Origin: Erysipelotrichaceae bacterium
GTDB lineage: Bacteria > Bacillota_I > Bacilli_A > RFN20 > CAG-826
NCBI GenBank assembly: GCA_031271635.1
Contig: JAISVG010000073.1
Span: 1 to 10,800, forward strand
Reading direction: 5' to 3'
DNA: 10,800 nucleotides
Position 1 is the first letter of the stretch. Every line of letters begins with the position of its first letter. A program made the position numbers and the translations under genes. Below the pieces are notes generated by a model. It made no database searches, was not told the DNA's origin, and saw only the letters and a program-made list of their open reading frames with translations. Positions 1-5,415 of this stretch are shown in pieces.

Positions 1-308
1 AAAACGGTGGCAAACAAACAGTACCATCCAAAGGTTCTCGGATCAAGTTTAAGTAAATGATTCATCGCAATGAAAAGATAGGTAAAGGCAAAAAGATAAC
101 CCTGCGCTACTGAAACATATTGACTTACATCACTACTACCACCAATCGCATTCACTAAAGAAATGGTATTGATTAAAAACAATAAAAAAGCGGTAATTAA
201 ATTAACCACAATAATCGACTTGCGGTCAAGTCTTTGTAAAATGGCAATACCATTAAAAACTAAGGTAAATCCCACAAAAACTAATGATAATCCTAAGGCT
301 CCAAACAT
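1..308 (-). CDS. AmiS/UreI-family urea/amide channel, N-terminal part (cut by left edge)
   Basis: Translating the minus strand from the ATG at 308 gives 102 residues with no stop before the window edge. It starts MFGALGLSLVFVGF and has three hydrophobic spans, at about 3-23, 32-52 and 65-86. The stretch GYLFAFTYLFIAMNHLLKLD, then FGWYCLFA (70-101), closely matches the UreI signature as I recall it (LLFGFTYLYAAINH, then WYSLFVAIN). Early NG (19-20) and DRKS (28-31) also fit the family. Members are inner-membrane channels for urea or short amides, usually 170-195 residues, so a bit over half is visible. A good ribosome site, AAAGGAG, lies 7 bases before the ATG inside the end of the upstream gene, and the two genes are 1 base apart, so they are co-transcribed and probably translationally coupled. 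Whether the substrate is urea or an aliphatic amide cannot be decided without the genes to the left. Confidence 0.85.
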   Translation of the reverse strand, partial: MFGALGLSLVFVGFTLVFNGIAILQRLDRKSIIVVNLITAFLLFLINTISLVNAIGGSSDVSQYVSVAQGYLFAFTYLFIAMNHLLKLDPRTFGWYCLFATV

Positions 309-309
309 C

Positions 310-1107
310 TTAATTCTCCTTTATCTCGGCTCTAGCGGCGCTTTCCGCATCAGTTACAGCTTCGTTATCGCTTGTGACAATAGTTTCCGTAACAGTTTCA
401 ATCACTACTGTTGTTGCTTCATTATCTTCACTGCTAGTAATAACCTCGGTAGTGTCAATAGTTGTTGTCACTGTCGTTGTCGTCTTCGTTATCTCAGTAT
501 CAATAACAACCGTTTTCGATACTTCTTCTTTTACGTCTTCCTGATCCTCTTCATCGTCATCCTCTTCATCTTCTTTGGCCTCATCTTTAGCAATTTTCTT
601 AAAGGTTTTTTCATCATCTTTTTGTTTTTGTTTAATAAAACCAGCTGTTTCTTGTTCTGTCATTAAAGAATAGCCCAGTTCCGTTAAGGCGGCAATAATT
701 TCTGGTCGTAACTCAAAAATAAATCCTGCAACTTTCTTTCCGTTTATAACTTCAGTGCCCTTATCAATTTTCGCTAAAAGAAACATCGTAAACTTGTGGG
801 GGATCATATTCCATCCAAGACCAGAGGTAGTATACATCACATTACGGTAACCTAAATGGGCGAAAATCTTATCGGCAAGTCTTGAAAACATGTTATGAAT
901 CGCAACAAAAGGGATCTCTGGAGCCCATCTAGCACTAATTGAAGTCGCATTTGGAAGCGACATCCAAAAGCGTAAGAGTTCAAAATCCTTGGCCGCTAAA
1001 AATTCAGTCTGTTTAAATAGTTCAACCCAAGTATCCTTAGTGAAAAACTCTCCTTTATTATTCTTTTTCGTAGTCGTGTCATAAGTATATGATTCAGTAA
1101 TATTCAT
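310..1107 (-). CDS. Unrecognised 265-aa protein with acidic linker and Thr/Val-rich tail, paired with the channel gene
   Basis: I do not recognise this family. I place the start at the ATG at 1107 (MNITESYTYD), because AAGGA lies 10 bases upstream and TATAAT about 25. An in-frame ATG at 1203 would add 32 residues, but it lies upstream of that promoter and has no ribosome site. Residues about 20-155 look like a folded, mostly helical domain with aromatic-rich parts (FELLRFWMSLP, RWAPEIPFVAIHNMF, HLGYRNVMYTTSGLGWNMIPHKFTMFLLAK). Residues 158-197 are a Lys/Glu/Asp linker with a nearly all-acidic run at 179-191. Residues 198-250 are rich in Thr, Val and Glu with repeats such as TTTTVTTTID. There is no signal peptide or membrane span, so it is probably cytoplasmic. 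It directly precedes the urea/amide channel gene by 1 base, which suggests a related role, but no function can be assigned. Confidence 0.8.
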   Translation of the reverse strand: MNITESYTYDTTTKKNNKGEFFTKDTWVELFKQTEFLAAKDFELLRFWMSLPNATSISARWAPEIPFVAIHNMFSRLADKIFAHLGYRNVMYTTSGLGWNMIPHKFTMFLLAKIDKGTEVINGKKVAGFIFELRPEIIAALTELGYSLMTEQETAGFIKQKQKDDEKTFKKIAKDEAKEDEEDDDEEDQEDVKEEVSKTVVIDTEITKTTTTVTTTIDTTEVITSSEDNEATTVVIETVTETIVTSDNEAVTDAESAARAEIKEN

Positions 1108-1132
1108 TATCCCCAATTCCTTTGTTAAGAAT

Positions 1133-1162
1133 ATTATATATTTTTTTGGTTTATGAAGTGAA
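1133..1162 (-). promoter_or_regulatory. Probable promoter of the acidic-protein/channel operon
   Basis: On the minus strand a perfect TATAAT (1138-1133) lies 25 bases before the ATG at 1107. A TTCACT hexamer (1162-1157) sits 18 bases upstream of it and matches four of six -35 positions. The leader would be short (about 20 bases) and carry the AAGGA site. The -10 is strong, the -35 weak, so an activator is possible. Confidence 0.5.
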
Positions 1163-1212
1163 GAAAAATGTAAAAATTGTTTTTTATGCGACATTGACTT
1201 CATGAGGATAAA

Positions 1213-1224
1213 TCACTGCAGTGA
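1213..1224. promoter_or_regulatory. Perfect 12-bp palindrome TCACTGCAGTGA, candidate operator
   Basis: TCACTGCAGTGA is fully self-complementary. It lies about 50 bases upstream of the -35 element of the operon starting at 1107, a position suited to a dimeric activator. Binding by any particular regulator is inference; no second copy was found in the window. Confidence 0.3.
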
Positions 1225-1251
1225 AGAGATGTGGTGTGGCATAGACAAAAT

Positions 1252-1271
1252 ATGCGCTTTTTGCAGCGCAT
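1252..1271. repeat. 7-bp stem hairpin in the intergenic region
   Basis: ATGCGCT (1252-1258) and AGCGCAT (1265-1271) pair around a 6-base loop. The T-rich flanks on both sides are short and broken, so it is at best a weak bidirectional terminator. It could equally be a structured upstream regulatory element. Confidence 0.3.
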
Positions 1272-1580
1272 TTACTTGCTACGATTCATTTTATTACTGC
1301 TTTAACTCATTTTATTTCAACTAGATCTTATTCTTACTAAGAAGTCGTCTTGCTTCTCATGCCTCTTGTTTTTAGCATAAAGAATGAATATTTTGGTGCG
1401 TCAATTGTTTATTAATAAAGAGTTAATGCCAAACCGTAATCGTCTATTTTTCAATAACATGAAGGATAAAAAAAAGTAAATAAGTCTAGCCATGTTCTGG
1501 TTTTAAACCACATAACTTACAAAAAAAATCCATCATAGCGTTTTAATTAAATCTATTTAGTGGCTAGTGATTCAGATCGG
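1272..1580. other. Intergenic region without a supported gene
   Basis: About 310 AT-rich bases between the hairpin and tRNA-Arg(TCG). I see no convincing coding frame on either strand. There are short odd-length palindromes (TTCTTA-C-TAAGAA near 1330 and TGGTTT-T-AAACCA near 1498). One 17-codon frame (ATG near 1426) has an AAGAG sequence too close to its start to support it. Confidence 0.5.
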
Positions 1581-1722
1581 TGGCGCGCCAGGCAGGAGTC
1601 GAACCCGCAACCCTTAGATTCGAAGTCTAATACTCTATCCAGTTGAGCTACTGACGCGTAAGATTATTTTATCACAAAAGCCTTTTGATTGAAGAAGACA
1701 AAACAATTTTAAATAGATTTAA
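1547..1722. repeat. 13-bp perfect inverted repeat flanking tRNA-Arg(TCG)
   Basis: TTAAATCTATTTA at 1547-1559 is the exact reverse complement of TAAATAGATTTAA at 1710-1722. The arms bracket the tRNA gene at 22 bases on its 3' side and 52 bases on its 5' side. The arms are almost all A/T, so chance is a real possibility. Confidence 0.4.
1581..1657 (-). tRNA. tRNA-Arg (anticodon TCG)
   Basis: A complete 77-base cloverleaf on the minus strand. The acceptor is GCGTCAG with CTGGCGC (one G-T wobble), and the D-stem GCTC with GAGT. The anticodon stem TTAGA/TCTAA encloses loop CTTCGAA, giving anticodon TCG, and the T-stem GCGGG/CCTGC encloses TTCGACT. The discriminator is G and the terminal CCA is encoded. 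It reads CGA and, by wobble, other CGN arginine codons. Upstream (about 1665-1675 on the plus strand) there is a TAAAAT-like -10 but no clear -35. Confidence 0.95.
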
Positions 1723-1840
1723 GGGGGGTGATACTATTTGGTTTATTCCGCCCTTCTGCTTTATATCTATGAAAAGAATAATCAAATAGTTATAATTTTA
1801 CAAATCTTGAATAGTTGTTTTAAAAACTCTTTTTAAATTA

Positions 1841-2122
1841 TCAATAAAGTGGGCATAAATGCACCGTAAAGTGAACATTCAATCTATTTTTCACAAAAAA
1901 GTTGTAATTAGACTTACGCGCCACTAACTCAGAAAACATCTTTAGACGATTGCCGAAGAGATCTATCCAATCGCCTTCGCGGTTGATTTCGAGCTAATAT
2001 CTTTCTCCCTTTAAAGCTTTTAGAGCTGCCACCTTGAATGAAACCTTCGGTCGTTCCTTCGGAAGTATATACCAATAACAAAAGTCAGTGCACCTCAAAA
2101 CTTGCACTAAATTCACTACAAA
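1841..2122 (-). pseudogene. Degraded reading frame, unrecognised, interrupted by one TAG
   Basis: On the minus strand one frame stays open from after a TGA (2125-2123) to a TGA at 1843-1841, except for a single TAG at 1996-1994. Either side of that stop the translation looks protein-like: PKERPKVSFKVAALKALKGERY before it and LEINREGDWIDLFGNRLKMF after it. There is no ATG start and no ribosome site. It may be the relic of an insertion or integration, in keeping with the surroundings. The phrase ALKALKGE faintly recalls IS3-type OrfA proteins, but that is too little to name it. It could also be a non-coding region that is open by chance. Confidence 0.25.
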
Positions 2123-2153
2123 TCAGACCTGAAAATGCGAATTTCAAAGGCTG

Positions 2154-2218
2154 TGGTACAGAATTGGTACAGCAACTCCCGCTTTTGTCCTATTTTGCCA
2201 AAAATTGTACAGCAACTT
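2154..2218 (+). repeat. Three GTACAG(CAACT) repeats, left end of the accessory segment
   Basis: TGGTACAG (2154-2161), TTGGTACAGCAACT (2164-2177) and ATTGTACAGCAACTT (2204-2218) are directly repeated. The same motif recurs at 4980-5000 beside tRNA-Arg(CCT). Direct repeats of this size near a tRNA resemble the arm-type binding sites of tyrosine recombinases. No integrase gene is present, so this is inference. Confidence 0.4.
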
Positions 2219-2354
2219 TGCATCTTTTTCTTCCGGGTTTTTATCAGTTACGGTGTCATTTTACAGTGCCGCTTATTATGCTGCCAACACGGTTTTAAAG
2301 TAAATGCCACAAATTGACACTAGTATCTTATACTTACACCTCCTCGTTCATTTG
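2219..2354. other. Non-coding stretch before the ATPase promoter
   Basis: I see no supported gene here. A consensus -35 hexamer TTGACA (2314-2319, plus strand) has no matching -10. The minus strand carries an ideal ribosome-site sequence AGGAGGTG near 2337-2344 without a start codon at usable distance, so it is probably a relic of a lost gene. Plus-strand frames across 2038-2317 have no ribosome site and no protein-like character. Confidence 0.4.
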
Positions 2355-2432
2355 ATGCATACCTTAATTCCGCCAAAACATGCATTGTATAATCGCCAAA
2401 ACATGCATTATTGAGTTGACTTATTCTGCATT
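2355..2432 (+). repeat. Phased TGCAT repeats upstream of the ATPase, possible operator array
   Basis: CGCCAAAACATGCATT occurs exactly twice, at 2371-2386 and 2394-2409. The core TGCATT falls at 2381, 2404 and 2427, a period of exactly 23 bases, and a looser ATGCAT lies at 2355-2360. The last copy lies between the -35 and -10 of the ATPase promoter. Regular spacing of about two helical turns on one DNA face suggests cooperative protein binding, perhaps autoregulation. The first repeat is also followed by TGTATAAT (2386-2393), a possible extended -10. Confidence 0.55.
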
Positions 2433-2444
2433 GTGGAGTATCAT
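2416..2444 (+). promoter_or_regulatory. Sigma-70-type promoter giving a leaderless ATPase mRNA
   Basis: TTGACT (2416-2421) and TATCAT (2439-2444) are separated by an ideal 17 bases. A start point 7 bases after the -10 falls on the ATG at 2451. There is no separate ribosome site: the only GGAG (2435-2438) is within the spacer, upstream of the predicted transcript. The gene is therefore probably translated from a leaderless message. Confidence 0.6.
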
Positions 2445-2450
2445 TAAGAC

Positions 2451-3767
2451 ATGGAACAAAAAGAAATCTATTTAGAAAGGCTTATCGAGAAAACGATAAG
2501 TGAAGGGATGCAGACCATGGGGTGTGTGGTTATTGAGGGTGCAAAATGGTGTGGGAAGTCCACAACAGCGGAACGATTTGCAAAGACCATTGTTAAACTG
2601 CAAGACCCGGCAAAATTTAAGCAGTATCAAGTGCTTGCTGATGTAGGCAGCAAAAAACTGCTTTCGGGTGAAAAACCATTACTATTTGATGAGTGGCAAA
2701 AAATTCCCGAACTGTGGGATTATATTCGTGCCGACATAGATAAAAATAGTTATAGGGGGGCTTTTATCTTGACTGGGTCAGCGAAGCCGCTTGAAGATAA
2801 AAGTAGACATAGTGGGACAGGGAGAATGAAGCGTGTAATTATGAGAACCATGAGTCTATGGGAAAGTAAAGAAAGTACAGGCGAGGTGTCACTAGGCGAA
2901 TTATTTAAAGGGCAAGCACGAAAGTCAGTGATGGGTAAATTTGAAGATAACGGGATTGATATAGATGTCTCTGGAACGAACAAACACGGGTTGGAAGAAA
3001 TTGCAGCATTACTTTGCCGTGGTGGTTGGCCTGCGTCTGTGATTGACAATAAAGCCAACAAAACAGCAAAAGACTATGTGGATACGCTCGTAACCACCGA
3101 TGTAACCGATGTAGATGATATAAAACGAAATCCGCAAAGAGCAAGGGGTATACTTCGGGCGTATGCAAGACATATTTCAACATCAGCTCCAATGACAACA
3201 ATACAAAAAGATATTGAGACGAATGATGCGGTTCTTGACCCAAGAACTTTGGATTCATATATAAACGCATTTGAAAAACTTTTCGTAATTGAAGAAACAG
3301 AAGCGTGGACACCGCGCCTTCGTTCAAAAACAGCAATTCGCACAACTAATACAAGACATTTTGTAGACCCCTCAATCGCTGCAACTCTGCTTGGAGCAAC
3401 TGCCGACGACCTTATGAATGACCTTAACACGTTTGGATTGTTGTTTGAAAACATGGCAATCAGGGATCTGAAAACTTACGCACAAATGAATGATGGTTCG
3501 ATTTTTAACTACCATGACAAAGATGGTGTTGAAGTCGACGCCATAGTTCATTTACGCAATAGTCAATGGGGAGCGATTGAAATAAAACTTGGTGGTCAGG
3601 CACTTATTAACGAAGGTGCTAAATCTTTAAAAAATTTTGCAAAAAAGGTTGATGATGAAAAGATGCAGAAACCAACGTTCCTCATGGTTCTAACGGCAGC
3701 AGACGAATTTGCATACAAAAGACCTGACGGAGTGTTGGTCGTTCCTTTGGGATGCTTGAAAAATTGA
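2451..3767 (+). CDS. AAA_14/DUF4143-type ATPase
   Basis: This 438-residue protein has a P-loop ATPase domain followed by a DUF4143-type domain. Walker A is GAKWCGKST (30-38), Walker B is LLFDEWQ (77-83), and a sensor-like FILTGSA lies at 105-111, with basic residues at 125-132 in the usual place for an arginine finger. The C-terminal part (about 205-400) contains FEN (331-334), VDAIV (362-366) and AIEIKLG (375-381). Those residues (E333, D363, E377, K379) have the layout of a PD-(D/E)xK nuclease fold. Length is normal for the family. These proteins are common, patchily distributed and of unsettled function; many sit in mobile or variable regions. Here it is a solitary gene with its own promoter and a TGA stop, whereas the complete neighbouring genes all end in TAA. 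That and the tRNA-flanked setting suggest horizontal gain. Nuclease activity is inferred, not known. Confidence 0.85.
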   Translation: MEQKEIYLERLIEKTISEGMQTMGCVVIEGAKWCGKSTTAERFAKTIVKLQDPAKFKQYQVLADVGSKKLLSGEKPLLFDEWQKIPELWDYIRADIDKNSYRGAFILTGSAKPLEDKSRHSGTGRMKRVIMRTMSLWESKESTGEVSLGELFKGQARKSVMGKFEDNGIDIDVSGTNKHGLEEIAALLCRGGWPASVIDNKANKTAKDYVDTLVTTDVTDVDDIKRNPQRARGILRAYARHISTSAPMTTIQKDIETNDAVLDPRTLDSYINAFEKLFVIEETEAWTPRLRSKTAIRTTNTRHFVDPSIAATLLGATADDLMNDLNTFGLLFENMAIRDLKTYAQMNDGSIFNYHDKDGVEVDAIVHLRNSQWGAIEIKLGGQALINEGAKSLKNFAKKVDDEKMQKPTFLMVLTAADEFAYKRPDGVLVVPLGCLKN

Positions 3768-3913
3768 GTTAAACGCAGTTACCACAAATGAGAAATTTAG
3801 CCCTTTTGTGCGCCGTGATGATGGTGTAACTGTATGCATTAATAGTTATTATTGCGTCTCAGTGTGCACATACCAATTCTTGCCTTGTCGCACGATGTTT
3901 TTTGCGGTGATAG
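3768..3913. other. Non-coding flank of the ATPase gene
   Basis: No gene is supported. CACAAA (3783-3788) can pair with TTTGTG (3805-3810) across a 16-base loop, without a proper T-run, so it is a poor terminator. One ATGCATT, the core of the upstream repeats, recurs near 3834-3840. The right boundary of the ATPase insert probably lies between here and the truncated frame at 3914. Confidence 0.35.
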
Positions 3914-4081
3914 TTTAGTCTAATCTGTCTTGACTGTAAATATCAGGAAAGACAAGACTTTGATATTGTTAAAGAATACAATAACCCCACTACTGAAGCT
4001 TATCCTAAAGTTTATTGTCCATCTTGTCATAATGGAGTTATGATTCCCTTAGATATTTATCTTAAAGTAAAGAACAAATAG
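3914..4081 (+). pseudogene. Start-less zinc-ribbon fragment (3' end of a lost gene)
   Basis: A 55-codon frame follows directly after a stop codon and has no ATG, GTG or TTG until a late internal ATG (codon 43). Its translation carries two CxxC pairs, CLDC (residues 5-8) and CPSC (35-38), 26 residues apart: the pattern of a small zinc ribbon. It ends PLDIYLKVKNK and TAG. Such a domain normally begins a few residues before the first CxxC, so only the first residues and start appear lost, together with any promoter. Truncation by insertion of the ATPase segment just upstream is plausible. Alternatively, a rare non-standard start such as ATT could be used. No specific family is recognised. Confidence 0.45.
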
Positions 4082-4159
4082 TCAAAACAAAGTCTTCAAA
4101 ATGCAAAAAAGAAGAGTAACTTTTAAGTTTTACTGAAAACAATGATTTTAGAATCTCCT

Positions 4160-4189
4160 AATAAAATAAAAAACCCGGTTTAGCCGAGT
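4160..4189 (-). terminator. Rho-independent terminator of the GIY-YIG gene
   Basis: On the minus strand ACTCGG and CCGGGT form a 6-bp stem (one T-G pair) around a 5-base loop, followed by TTTTTTATTTTAT. It lies only 4 bases beyond the stop codon at 4193. The plus strand also ends in TTTT, so weak two-way function is possible. Confidence 0.75.
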
Positions 4190-4192
4190 TTT

Positions 4193-4863
4193 CTATTCGT
4201 TAATATCAGGGTAGTCTCGCAGGATTTTACCATTAAGCTTGAAATGCATAGGCCCAGCGATGCCACTGTTTTTGCCTAGGATTTTTTTGGCAAGACCTGT
4301 CAAAGTAAACCGTTGACCATTATATTTAATGTATTTATCGTCAAGAACGATTGCTTTTAGCGAATCGTCTTTATAGAAAACAATTTCGGCTCCCGGTTTA
4401 ATGCCTTTCCGTTCAAAAGAGAAGTTTGCAGCTTTCCTTCGGTCAGCTTGAATCTCGACCGTTTTAGCGACTTGTTCTTCCGCTTTTTCTTGTTTTGTTT
4501 GTTTGGTCTTAACGAGCTTGCCTTCATCGCCGCGAAGAATAGCAATTTCCCTTAAAACTCCGTAAGCATTTTCTGCATCAAGGGCGAAAAACTCACGCTC
4601 ACGAAGACGGCCTGAGTCGGCTTCTTCGCGCGCCCTTAAATCATAGTCGATTTTATCAATTAAATTATGGATTGCTTTTTCGATTTCACTGAGGTTCGAT
4701 TCTACTTTATAAGTGGCATAAACACGAAAGGAAAATGGCAAACAAGTGGGTTATTAAGGCTGTGCAAGCGTTGTTTAATGTCAGTAGTTTTACCAATCTT
4801 AACATAGTTAGGAAAAGAAGGATTCGTGAGAATATAAATCAAATTTTCCTTTTCTTCTGACAT
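4193..4863 (-). pseudogene. GIY-YIG (T5orf172-like) nuclease gene broken by a frameshift
   Basis: The ATG at 4863 opens MSEEKENLIYILTNPSFPNY, then VKIGKTTDIKQRLHSLNN. This is the start of a GIY-YIG domain (LIYILTN for GIY, YVKIG for YIG, then Arg32). At 4749-4748 two extra bases (CC) in an AACCCACT context shift the frame. Removing them continues NNTCLPFSFRVYATYKV and runs on through REREFFALDAENAY, with the expected catalytic Glu region, to the stop at 4193, for about 222 residues. The C-terminal 70 residues (FERKGIKPGAEIVFY to LNGKILRDY) resemble the RAMA domain often joined to restriction and nuclease proteins. Read as written, the first frame stops at about 53 residues. The remaining 182-codon frame would need a TTG start without a ribosome site. 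No canonical slippery heptamer is present, so mutation or sequencing error is likelier than programmed shifting. The ATG lies 10 bases after the tRNA 3' end with no ribosome site. Confidence 0.75.
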
Positions 4864-4873
4864 TGTTTTTCAC

Positions 4874-4950
4874 TGGCGTTCGTGGAGGAATTCGAATCCC
4901 CGACCTTCCCCTTAGGAGGGGGATGCTCTATCCAGCTGAGCTACACGAAC
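4874..4950 (-). tRNA. tRNA-Arg (anticodon CCT)
   Basis: A complete 77-base cloverleaf on the minus strand. The acceptor GTTCGTG/CACGAAC and D-stem GCTC/GAGC are perfect. The anticodon stem TCCCC/GGGGA encloses loop CTCCTAA, giving anticodon CCT (codon AGG), and the T-stem GGGGA/TCCTC encloses TTCGAAT. CCA is encoded. No clear promoter is seen just upstream; instead, repeats resembling recombinase arm sites begin 30 bases away. tRNA-Arg(CCT) genes are frequent attachment sites for bacterial mobile elements. Confidence 0.95.
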
Positions 4951-4979
4951 ATGTTGTGGTCTTACTCCCCTAAAACTTT

Positions 4980-5000
4980 GGTGCAGCAATGGTACAGCAA
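4980..5000 (+). repeat. Tandem GGTRCAGCAA repeats beside tRNA-Arg(CCT)
   Basis: GGTGCAGCAA (4980-4989) and GGTACAGCAA (4991-5000) are an 11-base-period tandem pair. They match the repeats at 2154-2218 in the same orientation. A looser pair, TGGTATAACA and TTGGCACAAC, lies at 5161-5180. I read them as possible recombinase arm sites left by an integrated element. Confidence 0.45.
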
Positions 5001-5280
5001 GTTTTTGGAAATCAAATCCGCGGGTAAATTATAACACTTTAAGGCTATTTATTGCAAGTTGATTATGTTTGTCAAAGTAAACGGAGTTAGTTACAGTCGA
5101 CTGATACCTTAGGAGGGCTTGTAATATCTACTTTACTATAGAGAAAGGTTTATTAAACTATGGTATAACATTGGCACAACGACAAATTCGGGCACTTGAA
5201 TTATACTACTTTTAAGGGTGGTTTCGTAAGTGTAATTCACGCTTCGCTTTACTTCGCTACTTGCTCACGCCGCACATCAT
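5001..5280. other. Non-coding region with a solo tRNA anticodon core
   Basis: No gene is supported. CCTTAGGAGGG (5107-5117) equals the 11 bases covering the anticodon loop of the intact tRNA at 4910-4920, but no D-arm or T-arm surrounds it. Towards the right end there is a short repetitive stretch (CTTCGCT at 5243 and 5253, then CTTGCT). It looks like remains of element ends rather than functional sequence. AGGAGG is also a ribosome-site word, but no usable frame follows. Confidence 0.4.
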
Positions 5281-5321
5281 GCTTAGGAGGCGGGCGCTCT
5301 ATCCAACTGAGTTACAGGAAG
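5281..5321 (-). pseudogene. 5' half of a second tRNA-Arg(CCT), cut in the anticodon stem
   Basis: On the minus strand the sequence reads as acceptor 5' strand CTTCCTG, then TA, a D-arm (ACTC-AGTTGGATA-GAGC), the anticodon 5' strand CCCGC and loop CTCCTAA. Similarity ends after AAGC, where a functional gene would continue GGG; no T-arm or acceptor 3' strand follows. Its stems do not fit the 3' half of the intact tRNA at 4874-4950, so it is a different gene's remnant, not a duplicate of that one. A break at the anticodon loop is what a recombination event with an att site there would leave. Confidence 0.7.
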
Positions 5322-5376
5322 AATTAATAGATAATACAATCTATCTTTAAAATTATAGAGCAAATATCGATAAAAA

Positions 5377-5406
5377 TCACTAAATTAACCCCATTTTCGC
5401 TATAAT
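5377..5406 (+). promoter_or_regulatory. Promoter of the glycan operon, leaderless start likely
   Basis: A perfect TATAAT lies at 5401-5406, with a weak TCACTA (5377-5382) 18 bases upstream. Transcription would start near 5412-5414, within a few bases of the ATG at 5416. There is no ribosome site before that ATG. Confidence 0.5.
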
Positions 5407-5415
5407 AAAGTTAAG

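Noticed and set aside
163..666. Plus-strand open frame of 167 codons
   Set aside because: It is antisense to the Thr/Val-rich and acidic part of the gene at 310-1107 and to the channel gene, has low-complexity Phe/Ile/Cys content and no ribosome site.
1426..1479. 17-codon plus-strand mini-gene
   Set aside because: Too short, start spacing to AAGAG is only 3 bases, and nothing in composition supports it.
1910..2060. Possible T-box or other structured RNA (GGTGGCAGC, CGATTG/CAATCG hairpin on the minus strand)
   Set aside because: The T-box consensus is not met, no terminator or downstream synthetase gene follows, and no other known RNA class fits.
2038..2317. Two overlapping plus-strand frames (86 and 60 codons)
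   Set aside because: They cover the recombination-like repeats and the relic frame, have no ribosome site and no protein-like pattern.
2371..2409. CRISPR-like pair of repeats
   Set aside because: The 16-base repeats are only 7 bases apart, there are only two exact copies, and they overlap a promoter; there are no spacers or cas genes.
2750..3454. Minus-strand frames inside the ATPase gene
   Set aside because: They are shadows of the coding strand with no start signals.
2451..3767. TGA read as Trp (Mycoplasma-type code)
   Set aside because: All Trp residues in conserved positions use TGG, no conserved gene has an in-frame TGA, and the ATPase ends sensibly at TGA.
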